Assembly (NCBI GenBank): GCA_017618625.1
Contig: JAFZTV010000097.1
Coordinates: 1-43,331, forward strand
Source of the DNA: Bacteroidales bacterium
GTDB lineage: Bacteria > Bacteroidota > Bacteroidia > Bacteroidales > P3
Direction of reading: 5' to 3'
Length of the DNA stretch: 43,331 bases
Positions within the stretch are counted from its first letter, which is position 1, and the number at the start of each line of letters is the position of its first letter. The translations under genes and the position numbers were made by a program. Shown here one piece after another: positions 7,596 through 17,260 of the stretch. The notes under the pieces were generated by a model. That model saw only the letters and a program-made list of their open reading frames with translations, had not been told where the DNA came from and searched no databases.

Positions 7596-9383
7596 ATGGG
7601 CATAGGAGGGTTGCTGCGCAAGCTCCTTCCCTTCGTGTTGCCCTACCGCTGGCTTCTCCTTGCCACGCTCCTGCTCACCTTCGCGGGTTCGCTCATGGCT
7701 CAGGTCAACGCTGTGGTGCTCGACCGCACAGTCGATGCCATCAACTCCCTGCTCCATCAGGACCACTTTGAATGGTCTTCGGCCGCCAGGCTGCTCCTCA
7801 TAGTGAGCGTTATCCTGCTCGGCAAAGAGCTGCTTGCCGCGCTTCTCACCTTCGGGCAGCGCATCTTTGGCGAGAAAATCCGTATCCATGTCAGCCGCGA
7901 CCTCTCTCTCCGTGTGGTCAGCCGCATCCTCCAGTTCCGCATGGCTTTTTTCTCCGCCGACGGCAACGAGCCGGGCAAGCTGCAAACCCGCATCGACCGC
8001 GGCGTGATGAGCCTCAGCAACACCGTGAAAAACTTCTTCATCGACATCCTGCCGCTCTTCACCAGCGCTGTGATGGCTCTCGTGCTCATGTTCATTGCCA
8101 ACGTCTATGTCGGACTTGTCGCGCTCGCCGTAATACCTGTCTATTTCCTCATCACCGCACGTCAGGGTGTCCGCATGAAAGGATGGCGCCGACGCGTGTT
8201 CGGCACCCATCAGGCGCTCAACCACGGCATAATGAACATCATCGAGAGCATCAACGTCATAAAGTCGTTTAACCGCGAGCAGGTCGAAGCCGACAAACAA
8301 ACCAAACTGCAGGACGACTCCACCGTCCAGCAGATGCAAACCCGCCGCATCTCGTTCCTCTTCGAAGGGCTCAAGACCTTTGTCGAGCAGATAGGCACCG
8401 TGCTCATCATCATACTTACCGCCTACCTCGTGCTGATAGACTACCCCGGCATGTCCATCGGAAAAATCATGTACCACGTGCTGCTATTCAGCAACGTGAG
8501 CGCTCCCATACGCCAGCTTCACCGCATCTATGACGACCTCAACGACGCACTCATCTATGCCGAGAGCTTCTTCGGCATACTCGAAAACGAATCCGATGTG
8601 GAGGTCAGCGGCGACTACAAGCCCTCTAAAGTCAGTGGCGACTTCCAGCTCCGCAACGTCGAGTTTACCTACTCCAACGGCACCCACGCCATACGCGACC
8701 TCACCATGCACATAGAGCCTGGCAAGACCACCGCCCTTGTGGGACTCAGCGGTGCGGGCAAGAGCACCATAGTCAACCTTCTCGACAAGTTCTATTCGCC
8801 CGACAGCGGAACTATCGCCCTCGACGGGAAGCCACTCAATGAGTGGGATACCGAGTATCTCAGAGAGAATGTCGGACTCGTGTTGCAGAAGAACCATATC
8901 TTCAGCGGCACCATCGAGGAGAACATCCGCTACGGCTGCCCGTCTGCCTCCGCCGAACAGGTGCGTCAGGCCGCCCGTCAGGCCTATATCTATGACCAGA
9001 TAATGCAGCTGCCCGACGGCTTCGGCTCTCAGGCGCTACAGCTCAGCGGCGGACAGCAGCAGCGCATCGCCATAGCACGTATGTTCCTCAAAAATCCGCC
9101 CATCATCTTCCTCGACGAGCCCACCGCCAGCCTCGACGCCATTGCCACCGAGCAGATAAAAGCCTCCATCGACGCCATCAAGCAAGGCCGCACCGTGATA
9201 GTCATAAGCCACAACATAGGCCAGATAATCGACTCCGACTATCTCTACGTCCTCGACACAGGCCATGTGGTGCAGCACGGCACACCCGACGAGGTCTATC
9301 GTCAAGGCGGCCTCTATAAAGACATCTTCGACGCCTCCGCCCGCAGCATGAACGCCGACAAGATTGCCGAAACGATGGCATAA
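7596..9383 (+). CDS. ABC exporter, fused membrane and ATPase domains (MsbA-like)
   Basis: Half-transporter of the type IV exporter fold that acts as a homodimer in the inner membrane. Six membrane helices occupy about residues 15-310, starting with PYRWLLLATLLLTFAG. The ATPase has Walker A GLSGAGKST (about 382-391), a Q-loop, signature LSGGQQQR (about 481), Walker B FLDEPTASLD and the H-loop ISHN. From ATG 7596 it is 595 residues, normal for the family. A GTG at 7545 would add 17 polar residues and cannot be excluded. The substrate is unknown; lipid, peptide or drug export are all possible. Confidence 0.88.
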   Translation: MGIGGLLRKLLPFVLPYRWLLLATLLLTFAGSLMAQVNAVVLDRTVDAINSLLHQDHFEWSSAARLLLIVSVILLGKELLAALLTFGQRIFGEKIRIHVSRDLSLRVVSRILQFRMAFFSADGNEPGKLQTRIDRGVMSLSNTVKNFFIDILPLFTSAVMALVLMFIANVYVGLVALAVIPVYFLITARQGVRMKGWRRRVFGTHQALNHGIMNIIESINVIKSFNREQVEADKQTKLQDDSTVQQMQTRRISFLFEGLKTFVEQIGTVLIIILTAYLVLIDYPGMSIGKIMYHVLLFSNVSAPIRQLHRIYDDLNDALIYAESFFGILENESDVEVSGDYKPSKVSGDFQLRNVEFTYSNGTHAIRDLTMHIEPGKTTALVGLSGAGKSTIVNLLDKFYSPDSGTIALDGKPLNEWDTEYLRENVGLVLQKNHIFSGTIEENIRYGCPSASAEQVRQAARQAYIYDQIMQLPDGFGSQALQLSGGQQQRIAIARMFLKNPPIIFLDEPTASLDAIATEQIKASIDAIKQGRTVIVISHNIGQIIDSDYLYVLDTGHVVQHGTPDEVYRQGGLYKDIFDASARSMNADKIAETMA

Positions 9384-9464
9384 CCGCCAAGTCCTGTACA
9401 AACCCATTTATCACTACACATTCCAGATGTTTCCATAACGATGGACAGTGATATAAATCTTGTG

Positions 9465-9561
9465 TTTGGCGATTTTATTCCCTAAACTTGTATTAAATTT
9501 GGCGATTGAACTCTCCAAATTCATATATAATTTGGTGATTTAAAATAAATATGTATTTTTG
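9465..9561 (+). promoter_or_regulatory. Promoter with three 33-bp phased repeats upstream of DUF4143 ATPase
   Basis: TTTGGCGATT at 9465, TTTGGCGATT at 9498 and TTTGGTGATT at 9531 are spaced exactly 33 bp apart. The third supplies the TTTG -33 box (9531-9534), followed after 19 bases by TATTTTTG (9554-9561), an ideal Bacteroidota promoter. The start point should be near 9568, only ~13 nt before the ATG at 9581. Confidence 0.85.
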
Positions 9562-9580
9562 CAATATCAAAATAATCATT

Positions 9581-10699
9581 ATGATACACCGAAAAATAGA
9601 AAAACTAATCAGAAATGATTTCCATAAAGGTGAAATTATCACCCTTATGGGAGCACGTCAGGTCGGAAAAACAACGTTGTATGATGCCCTTATGGATGGC
9701 GTTGAAAATGTATTGCGCCTGAACTGTGATGATTTCGACGATCGTAAGATTTTAGAGGAAAAGACATCGACAGAGTTGCGACATCTGATAGGTGACCACC
9801 CTTTCGTCTTTATTGACGAGGCACAAAAGGTAAAAAACATCGGTCTTACGCTTAAGATGATGGCAGACCTCAAACTGCCGGCTCAAGTATTGGTCACCGG
9901 GTCGTCGTCGCTCTCTCTTGCCGACGAAATCAACGAACCCGCCACAGGACGATTGAACGAGTACCGATTGTTCCCATTGTCGCTCGAGGAACTGATAGCA
10001 CACAGTTCGCAGCGAGAGGAACATCGCCTATTGGAGCAACGAATGATTTACGGAATGTACCCCAAAGTGGTCACACGCCCGGGGGACGCAAAAAGCATTT
10101 TGAATACCCTTACCAACAGTTATCTCTATCGTGACATTTTGGAGTATAAAGGATTAAAGAAGCCCGATGTGTTGCAGAAATTGGTGAGAGCTTTGGCATT
10201 GCAGGTGGGCTGCGAAGTGTCATACAACGAACTTTCCCGTACGGTGGGCGTGGACAAGGCAACAGTGGAACGATATATAGACCTTTTGGAAAAATGTTTC
10301 GTGGTATTCCGTCTTCCTGCATATAGTCGCAACCTGCGCACAGAGATAAAACGTGGCTGCAAAATATACTTCTACGACAACGGTGTACGCAACGCCCTTA
10401 TCTCCAATTTTGCTCCGCTGGAGCTCCGCAACGATGTGGGTGTCCTGTGGGAGAACATGATGGTGAGTGAGCGAGTGAAACGCAACTCATACCGTAGAAA
10501 TTACGCTCAGCTCTACTTCTGGCGCACGCAACAGCAGCAGGAAATAGATTTTATTGAGGAGGAGGACGGACGGTTGCGGGCTTTTGAATTCAAATGGAAG
10601 AAATCCAATGCCCGTGTGCCCAAGCCGTTCAGTGACAACTACCCTGGCACAGAGTTCCAAGTTGTGAGTCCTGAAAACTATATTGATTTTGTTTCCTAA
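9581..10699 (+). CDS. AAA+ ATPase with C-terminal DUF4143 domain
   Basis: Solitary ATPase of a family found in many copies in Bacteroidota, with no agreed function. The 372 residues contain Walker A GARQVGKTT (24-32), Walker B FVFIDEAQ (75-82), sensor VTGSSS, and a C-terminal DUF4143 region with a helix-turn-helix-like stretch (SYNELSRTVGVDKATVERY) and a nuclease-fold-like end (WRTQQQQEIDFIEEE, then FEFKW) resembling the PD-(D/E)xK core. An upstream in-frame ATG at 9551 overlaps the -7 box, so ATG 9581 is the start. It stands alone behind its own promoter. Confidence 0.87.
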   Translation: MIHRKIEKLIRNDFHKGEIITLMGARQVGKTTLYDALMDGVENVLRLNCDDFDDRKILEEKTSTELRHLIGDHPFVFIDEAQKVKNIGLTLKMMADLKLPAQVLVTGSSSLSLADEINEPATGRLNEYRLFPLSLEELIAHSSQREEHRLLEQRMIYGMYPKVVTRPGDAKSILNTLTNSYLYRDILEYKGLKKPDVLQKLVRALALQVGCEVSYNELSRTVGVDKATVERYIDLLEKCFVVFRLPAYSRNLRTEIKRGCKIYFYDNGVRNALISNFAPLELRNDVGVLWENMMVSERVKRNSYRRNYAQLYFWRTQQQQEIDFIEEEDGRLRAFEFKWKKSNARVPKPFSDNYPGTEFQVVSPENYIDFVS

Positions 10700-10821
10700 A
10701 CATCGGTGCCGTCATCTTTATTTGAAAGCGGAATTTGCCCTATTACTTTTTATTTTTCAAATCGTCTATCTCACTACCACTTTTTGCGGCAGTTGCTGTG
10801 GCATATTCCGTGGCATATACT

Positions 10822-10887
10822 ATCGTTAAGTCATCGTTAAGTCGTGGTAAAGTCATCGTTAAGTCGTGGTAAAGTCATCGTGAATTC
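10822..10887 (+). repeat. 11-bp-period tandem array (6 units)
   Basis: Units of 11 bp alternate between ATCGTTAAGTC (10822, 10833, 10855) and GTGGTAAAGTC (10844, 10866), ending in ATCGTGAATTC (10877). The array ends 10 bases upstream of the TTG promoter box of the next gene. Confidence 0.9.
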
Positions 10888-10896
10888 GAAAAACTG

Positions 10897-10927
10897 TTGT
10901 ACAATTCAAAAAACATTTGTACTTTTG
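10897..10927 (+). promoter_or_regulatory. Promoter of DUF234-type ATPase gene
   Basis: TTG (10897-10899), 20 bases, then TACTTTTG (10920-10927). Expected start near 10934, giving a leader of about 40 nt. Confidence 0.75.
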
Positions 10928-10972
10928 CATTGAAAATATAAATGTAGATTAATATAAATCGCGATTAATATT

Positions 10973-12286
10973 ATGAAATTCTACGACAGGGTAAACGAGA
11001 TAATGATTCTGAAAGAGAACGAATTGCAATCTAGAGAAAGTGCGGTGTTTACTGTGCTGATGGGTCGCAAACGTGTGGGTAAAACCACGCTAATCACGAC
11101 GGCGCTGAAGGATTACGACTATGCCTATCTCTTTGTTTCGAAGGACAGCGAGGCGGTGCTCTGCCAGAAATTCCAACAGACGCTGGAGGAACAGCTGGGC
11201 ATCCGCATCTACGGTACCGTCAGCCACTTCCGCGACCTGTTCGAGGTCATCTTGAAGGAGTCGCTGAACCGCCATTTCATCATTATCCTCGATGAGTTCC
11301 AGACGCTATACAAGGTGAACCCTGCCATCTTCAGCGAGATACAGGACCTCTGGGACCGCTATCACCGCGAGTCGCACCTCTACCTCATCACCTCGGGTAG
11401 TATCCAGTCGCTTATGAAGCGCATCTTCGAGAACGAAAATGAACCTCTCTACGGCCGTCCCACCTCGAAACTGACGCTGAAACCATTCTCCATTGAAGTC
11501 CTGAAGCAGATATTCCGCGACCATTGTCCCGATTACAAAAATGAAGACCTGCTTTGCCTTTACATGATTACCGGCGGGGTGGCCAAATACGTTGAATTGC
11601 TGATGGATGCGGGCTGCTACACAAAGGAGAAGATGCTCAACTATGTCTGCCGTCTGGACTCCTATTTCCTCTCCGAGGGGCGCGACATCATGAACCAGGA
11701 GTTCAGCGACGAGAGTGCCACCTATTTCTCAATCTTGCAGCTGATTGCCGGTGGGTTGACCACGCGCTCGGACATCGACGGCGCCATGCAGAAGGACATG
11801 GGTGTCTATCTACAGAATCTGGAGAAGAACTACATGATGGTGAGCCGACTGAAGCCGTTGCTTGCAAAACCCAACAGCAAAGTGACATCCTACGAGATTT
11901 CCGACCAGTTCCTGCGATTCTGGTTTCGCTTTGTGTGGCCTTACCAGTCGCTCGTCGAGCGTGGCCAGCTTTCTCTGCTGCGTCAGAATATGAGCCAGCA
12001 CTACGAACAGTTCACTGGTAGGACACTGGAGCAGTATTTCCAGACGCAGGCGATGGAGTCGGGTCAATTTACCTTGGTGGGCAACTGGTGGGGCCGCAAG
12101 GGAGATAACGAGATAGACATGATAGCCCTCAACGAATTCGACCACACGGGAATGGCGGCCGAGATTAAACGCAATCCCCGAAAAATCAGTCTCAAAGAGC
12201 TGCAGCAGAAAGTCGATGTGCTGCCGCACGATTCCTTCGGCGACTACACACTCTCGCTTCGCGGACTCTCAATAGAGGATATGTAG
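10973..12286 (+). CDS. ATPase, archaeal-ATPase type with DUF234 nuclease-like domain
   Basis: The 437 residues begin with a P-loop ATPase: Walker A GRKRVGKTT (31-39) and Walker B IIILDEF (103-109), sensor LITSGS. A winged-helix-like middle follows, then a DUF234-type C-terminus. Near residues 368-400 the pattern GDNEIDMIAL followed by AAEIKRN matches a PD-(D/E)xK nuclease core. Such proteins are common, multi-copy and of unknown role in Bacteroidota and archaea. It is unrelated in detail to the preceding DUF4143 protein but has the same ATPase-plus-nuclease-fold plan. It converges on the adhesin gene. Confidence 0.86.
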   Translation: MKFYDRVNEIMILKENELQSRESAVFTVLMGRKRVGKTTLITTALKDYDYAYLFVSKDSEAVLCQKFQQTLEEQLGIRIYGTVSHFRDLFEVILKESLNRHFIIILDEFQTLYKVNPAIFSEIQDLWDRYHRESHLYLITSGSIQSLMKRIFENENEPLYGRPTSKLTLKPFSIEVLKQIFRDHCPDYKNEDLLCLYMITGGVAKYVELLMDAGCYTKEKMLNYVCRLDSYFLSEGRDIMNQEFSDESATYFSILQLIAGGLTTRSDIDGAMQKDMGVYLQNLEKNYMMVSRLKPLLAKPNSKVTSYEISDQFLRFWFRFVWPYQSLVERGQLSLLRQNMSQHYEQFTGRTLEQYFQTQAMESGQFTLVGNWWGRKGDNEIDMIALNEFDHTGMAAEIKRNPRKISLKELQQKVDVLPHDSFGDYTLSLRGLSIEDM

Positions 12287-12325
12287 TTTTTTACCACCGC
12301 TTAGAGTTCCTCTGGAAAACAAGAA

Positions 12326-12358
12326 TGTAGGGGCGCACATGAAGTGTGCGCCCCTACA
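12326..12358. terminator. Perfect 14-bp inverted repeat between convergent genes
   Basis: Stem 12326-12339 (TGTAGGGGCGCACA) pairs with 12345-12358 around a 5-base loop. There is no T-tract on either side. It sits between two convergent genes, so it may act as a bidirectional terminator, or it may be a dispersed palindromic element. Confidence 0.65.
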
Positions 12359-12382
12359 CCGTTAGTTGGTACGAAAATTGTA

Positions 12383-15300
12383 TTATCTCACCACCACCTT
12401 GCGCGGCTGGCGCTCTCCCACCTTCACCATATACACTCCCATCGCGCCGACACGTATCGGTCCTTCCACACGTCCACGGTGCATCACACGCCCCGTAACG
12501 TCATACACTAGTGCATCCTCACCTTCAACACCCTCTATCACAATCTCGCTGTTGCGAGAATAAATTTTGACATTGTCCGCAGCGACGTCGTCAATGCCCT
12601 GTCCGTTCTCCTCGATGGTCAGGTGCAGGGTGACGGTGCTGTCGCAGCCGTGCTCGGTGACCGTCTCAAAGGTGTAGTCGCCGCTCTCGGTATAGACGTT
12701 GCCGTTCCAGACATATTCGCCATATCCCGTTGCCGTCTCTTCCGACTGTGCGTTGTCGTACTGTTCCACGTCAACCGACACCATCGAGTAGCATCCCGCG
12801 TCGTTGTATCCAATCACCGTGTAGCTGCCGGCTGTGCCTGTCTGATATGTAGCGCTGGTCGTGCCGTCAAACCACATATAGCTCGTGCCGCCGGCGGCGG
12901 TCAGTGTTGTGGTTTCGCCAGGACAGAGCTCTGTGTCGCCCGTGATGGTGATTGTAGGATTCGGCGACACCGTAATCGTCACGCTGGCCGAACCTGTGCA
13001 ACCTGTAGCCGTTGTGCCCGTGACGTTATAAACGCCGAAGGCGTCAATCGTGACAGACGGCGTGGTCGTGCCGTTGCTCCAAGTGTAGCTGTCGGCGCCC
13101 GATGCCGTAAGCGTGGTGCTGCCGCCTTGACAGAACGAGGTGTTGCCGCTGACCGTGATTGTCGGTGTCGGCTCGGCCATGACTGCCACGCTGGCCGTGT
13201 TCGTGCATCCATTCGCTCCGGTGCCAGTGACCGTGTAGTTGCCCGAAGTGGACACATTAACCGATGCCGACTGTGAGCCGTTGCTCCACACATAGCTGTT
13301 GCCGCCCTGTGCCGTCAACGTTGTGCTTGCACCTTCGCAGAAAGCGGTGTTGCCGCTTATGGTGATGTTCGGCAAGGTATTCATGGTTACGGTTGTGGAT
13401 GTTGTGTTGCTGCATCCGTTGGCGTCGGTCACGGTCACGCTGTATGCACCGCCGTTGTTCACCGTGATATTCTGTGTGGAGGCTCCGTTGTTCCATAAAT
13501 ATGAAGCTCCGCCTGAAGCCGTCAATGAAGTATTTTGACCTTCGCAGAAGGTTGTGTTGCCGCTTATGGTAGCCGTCGGCAGCGGGTTGACAGTCAGTGT
13601 GAGATTTATAACCGAGTCGCAGCCGGCAGGTGTCTGCAGTGTGTGGCTGTAGGTGCCGCCGGTGGTCAGCGACTGCCCGAAGAAGTTATAGCTGTTTCCT
13701 TGGCATAATGACTCGGCAACAGGGATGTTATATACAGGATTAACGCTCACCGTCACCGTAGCGCTGTTGCTGCATCCGTTGGCGTTGGTGCCCGTCACCG
13801 TATATGTGCCGGCATTATAGGCCTGTATCGCCGCATTCGACGAACCGGTACTCCACATGTAAGAATCTGCACCATTGGCCTGAAGCGTTGTGTTGCTGCC
13901 CTGACAGAACGAGGTGTTGCCGCTTATGGTGATGTTCGGCAAGGTATTCACGGTCACGGTTGTGGATGTCGTGTTGCTGCATCCGTTGGCGTCGGTCACG
14001 GTCACGCTGTATGCACCGCCGTTGTTCACCGTGATATTCTGTGTGGAGGCTCCGTTGTTCCATAAATACGATGCTCCGCCCGAAGCTGTCAATGAAGTAT
14101 TTTGACCTTCACAGAATGTCGTGTTGCCGCTTATGGTCGCCGTCGGCAGCGGGTTGACCGTCAGCGTGAGGCTCACCACCGAGTCGCACCCGGCCAGGCT
14201 CGTGCCGTTGTGTGAATAGCTGCCTGCCGTCGTCAGCAGCGTGCCGAAGAAGTTGTATGACGAGCCTTCACAAATGGCCTGCGTAACAGGCACATTGGTA
14301 TAAACAGGATTGACCGTCACAGTCACCGCCGTGGTGTTGTCGCAGCCGTTGGCGCTGGTTCCTGTCACGGTGTAGGTGCCTGCATTGGTAACGGTGATTG
14401 ACTGTCCGTTGCTGCCGTTGTTCCACAGGTATGAGTCAGCGCCCTGGGCGGTCAGCGTAGTGCTGTTGCCTGCGCAGATGGCCGTGCTGCCTGATATCGA
14501 TACCGTCGGGCGTGTGTTCACGCTAACAGTCGCCGACGTGCTGTTGCTGCAGCCGTTGACATCGGTCACCGTCACGCTATAAACACCTGCGTTGCTCACG
14601 TTGATAGATTGTGAGGTGCTGCCGTTGTTCCACAGGAACGATGTGCCGCCAAGAGCAGCGAGCGTGGTGCTGACACCTTCGCAGATGTTGGTATTGCCTG
14701 TGATGGTCGGCGTGGGAAGCTGATTGACGGTAAGCGTCAGGTCTATTATAGAGTCACACCCTTCGGTGGTGTAGCCCTCGATGTGGTAGTTTCCAGCGGT
14801 GCTGAAAATCTGTCCCATAGCGTTGTAGCTTGCTCCCTGGCAGATGGCTGCCGACACGGGCAAGTTGACATACGACGGTTTGGTTGTTACCTGTATCGAA
14901 GCCGTGTTCGAGCATCCCGAAGCGTTGGTGCCGGTCACGGTGTAGGTGCCGGGCGTGGTCACTGTTAGGGTGCTGCCTGTCGTTCCGTTGTTCCATTCGT
15001 ATGTGTCGCCTCCCATTGCCGTGAGAGTGGTGCTTGCGCCTTGGCAGAACGAAGTATTGCCGCCTATGGTGATGGTCGGCAGCGCTCCAACGCTTACCGT
15101 CACACCAGCCGAGCCACTGCATCCGTCCGATGTGCTGCCAGTCACCGTGTAGGTGCCTGCTTCGGTTACGGTTATAGAAGGCGTAGTCGCACCATTACTC
15201 CAAGAATAGTTGTCGGCACCGGAAGCCGTAAGTGTGGTGCTGTTTCCCGAACAGATGGCCGTAGTGCCGCTGATGACTGGAGCGGCAAACACGCTGATGG

Positions 15301-17248
15301 TCACATCCTGTGTGCTGGTGCAGCCATAGCTGTTGCGGAAAGTGCAGGTGTATGTACCTGCCGTGCTGGTGGTCAGCGTCGGCGTGGTGGCGCCCGTTGA
15401 CCAAGTATAACTATTGGCGCCCGATGCCGTAAGTGTGGTGCTGTTGCCCGAGCAGATAGATGTCCGTCCACTGATGGTGCCTTGTGGATTAGGGTTGACG
15501 GTCAAGGTGACACTTTTGGTAGCGGTGCAGCCGTTGTCGTCGGTCACGGTAACGGTGTAAGTGCCAGACTCGGTAGGTCGTATCACAGCGGTGGTGGCAT
15601 CGGTGTTCCAATGATAGGTGAAGTTCTCTGAATAGGTCGAACTACCGGCAGCAGTAAACGTGGCGGTATCACCTACACATATTGATGTTGCAGATGCATT
15701 AATAGTAGCAGTCAATGTGCTTGTGCAAGAAATAGTGCTAAAAGATAACTCATCTCCGATATAAGTTCTACCATCCTGAATAGCAAAAGCTATGTATTTA
15801 TAAGTTGTGCCAGGTCTGAGGTCTGTGAGATTACTCTCGAAAGGGGATTCTATATTGGCATATACGGTATCATAAGAAACTGCAGAACTCTCTTTGTAAA
15901 AGAAACCTTGAACACCTGGCTCAGCTCCACTTAAGTAGTATGCACCATTCAAAGTTGCAGTTCTAAAGCCAACATTTGTTGCATTTCTTGTAACCATGTA
16001 TCTAGAACTACTGAATATTGGATATCCGTCGTTGAAATAAGGTGCCCTATCAACTGTAAAAACTGTAGAATCAAGCAATATTGGCATAGAATTCGATTTC
16101 ATTATTGCTGCACTTTTGCTTGTCCCACAACCGCTTGAACTCCCACAGCTTTCTAAATAATAACAATTGGAGCATGTTTCAGCAATGCCATATTTTGTTG
16201 CACCAGAAAGATAGCCTGTGTTATAACAATTCTTCACGGTGTTTGTTCCACTACTACTTCCGAATATTCCAAGAATACCACCTGAATAACCACTACTATA
16301 TTGAGATCTAACAGAGCCAGTGTTATAGCAACAAGAAATAGTATTAGAACTCCCCGTCAGATAGCCTACTATGCCTCCACGCCAACTTCCTCCAGTAATA
16401 TTTCCTTTGTTATAACATTCAGATATACTAGTGTTTGCATATACATACCCTGGCACACCCCCCAAAATGCCACCAGTAGAGCCAGCTCCACCATTATTTA
16501 TATCACCAGTATTATAACATCTTGTAATAGTGGTTCTAAATGAATTTCCTAAAATACCGCCAATACACTTGGTTTCATTCGCATTTAAATTATTATCACT
16601 AACGTTTCCTGTATTATAGCAATCTGAGATTGTTGCTTGTGAATTATTATACCCCAGAATTCCACCGGCAGAAGCGGCAGTCGAACTAACATTACCTGAA
16701 TTATAGCAATGACTAATAGTCACTGATCCATAATTGTTACCCATAATGCCACCTATAATGGTTCCTGAGACAGCAGACGATATAGTAACATTACTATGAC
16801 AATTTTGGATTTTTGTGGTTCCATAACTATAACCAACTATACCGGATTGACCAGCAGAGCCATGAGTTGAAAGATAAGAAATAATTGCGTTTTTTACATA
16901 ATTAAAAAGTGCTGTTGCGGCGTTTATTCCATTAATAGAGTAGTTACTACCTATAAAATTCCCTTGAAAACTAACATCCTCACTTGTACCGATACCAGCC
17001 CACGAACGCCCATTAAGGTTGATATCCGTCGTCATCCTGAAATATGTCCCACTATAGGTACTCACGCCGCCGTTAACCATTTCTTGAAGCCATGCGAGAT
17101 TAGCTGCACTTTCTATCAGATACGGGTCGGCCGCCGTACCGCTACCATGAGTCCATTCAGCAGCGCTACCATCCCACGTGTCAGCCATTGCAATCAGATG
17201 AAATCCAACTGCAATTACCACAACAAAAAAACTATAAATACGCTTCAT
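12383..17248 (-). CDS. Large secreted T9SS protein with GLUG and Ig/PKD-like repeats
   Basis: 1621 residues. A signal peptide (MKRIYSFFVVVIAVGFHLIAM, cut before DTW) is followed by about seven GLUG-type motifs (GGILG...CYNTGN; about 100-390), an Fn3-like stretch (about 400-510), then twelve ~69-residue Ig/PKD-like repeats (ISGNT.FC.G..TTLTA.G..SY.W), each with two Cys. Four shorter modules (GSSYNFFG...GCDSV) are interspersed. The last ~75 residues (VYDVTGRVMHRGRV...VYMVKVG) are a T9SS sorting domain. It is probably a surface or secreted adhesin. The 5' third is AT-rich and the repeat part GC-rich, suggesting modular origin. A 111-residue gene lies 12 bases upstream. Confidence 0.88.
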   Translation of the reverse strand: MKRIYSFFVVVIAVGFHLIAMADTWDGSAAEWTHGSGTAADPYLIESAANLAWLQEMVNGGVSTYSGTYFRMTTDINLNGRSWAGIGTSEDVSFQGNFIGSNYSINGINAATALFNYVKNAIISYLSTHGSAGQSGIVGYSYGTTKIQNCHSNVTISSAVSGTIIGGIMGNNYGSVTISHCYNSGNVSSTAASAGGILGYNNSQATISDCYNTGNVSDNNLNANETKCIGGILGNSFRTTITRCYNTGDINNGGAGSTGGILGGVPGYVYANTSISECYNKGNITGGSWRGGIVGYLTGSSNTISCCYNTGSVRSQYSSGYSGGILGIFGSSSGTNTVKNCYNTGYLSGATKYGIAETCSNCYYLESCGSSSGCGTSKSAAIMKSNSMPILLDSTVFTVDRAPYFNDGYPIFSSSRYMVTRNATNVGFRTATLNGAYYLSGAEPGVQGFFYKESSAVSYDTVYANIESPFESNLTDLRPGTTYKYIAFAIQDGRTYIGDELSFSTISCTSTLTATINASATSICVGDTATFTAAGSSTYSENFTYHWNTDATTAVIRPTESGTYTVTVTDDNGCTATKSVTLTVNPNPQGTISGRTSICSGNSTTLTASGANSYTWSTGATTPTLTTSTAGTYTCTFRNSYGCTSTQDVTISVFAAPVISGTTAICSGNSTTLTASGADNYSWSNGATTPSITVTEAGTYTVTGSTSDGCSGSAGVTVSVGALPTITIGGNTSFCQGASTTLTAMGGDTYEWNNGTTGSTLTVTTPGTYTVTGTNASGCSNTASIQVTTKPSYVNLPVSAAICQGASYNAMGQIFSTAGNYHIEGYTTEGCDSIIDLTLTVNQLPTPTITGNTNICEGVSTTLAALGGTSFLWNNGSTSQSINVSNAGVYSVTVTDVNGCSNSTSATVSVNTRPTVSISGSTAICAGNSTTLTAQGADSYLWNNGSNGQSITVTNAGTYTVTGTSANGCDNTTAVTVTVNPVYTNVPVTQAICEGSSYNFFGTLLTTAGSYSHNGTSLAGCDSVVSLTLTVNPLPTATISGNTTFCEGQNTSLTASGGASYLWNNGASTQNITVNNGGAYSVTVTDANGCSNTTSTTVTVNTLPNITISGNTSFCQGSNTTLQANGADSYMWSTGSSNAAIQAYNAGTYTVTGTNANGCSNSATVTVSVNPVYNIPVAESLCQGNSYNFFGQSLTTGGTYSHTLQTPAGCDSVINLTLTVNPLPTATISGNTTFCEGQNTSLTASGGASYLWNNGASTQNITVNNGGAYSVTVTDANGCSNTTSTTVTMNTLPNITISGNTAFCEGASTTLTAQGGNSYVWSNGSQSASVNVSTSGNYTVTGTGANGCTNTASVAVMAEPTPTITVSGNTSFCQGGSTTLTASGADSYTWSNGTTTPSVTIDAFGVYNVTGTTATGCTGSASVTITVSPNPTITITGDTELCPGETTTLTAAGGTSYMWFDGTTSATYQTGTAGSYTVIGYNDAGCYSMVSVDVEQYDNAQSEETATGYGEYVWNGNVYTESGDYTFETVTEHGCDSTVTLHLTIEENGQGIDDVAADNVKIYSRNSEIVIEGVEGEDALVYDVTGRVMHRGRVEGPIRVGAMGVYMVKVGERQPRKVVVR
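13343..13621 (-). repeat. Near-identical internal duplication, copy 1
   Basis: About 280 bp closely matching 13910-14188 at an offset of 567 bp (189 codons). It encodes Ig-like repeat 9 and flanks. The ~69-residue repeat protein sequences differ at one residue (Val/Met), far closer than other repeats in the gene, so the copy is recent or kept alike by gene conversion. Confidence 0.85.
13910..14188 (-). repeat. Near-identical internal duplication, copy 2
   Basis: Partner of 13343-13621; encodes Ig-like repeat 7 and flanks. Confidence 0.85.
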
Positions 17249-17260
17249 ATTTTCACAATT

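Noticed and set aside
9581..12286. Two neighbouring ATPases considered as a two-gene defence system
   Set aside because: Each has its own promoter and is a common solitary family; adjacency alone is not evidence of a joint system.
12383..15650. Regular repeats considered as a CRISPR-like array
   Set aside because: The repeats are ~207-bp in-frame protein-domain repeats, not short direct repeats with unique spacers.
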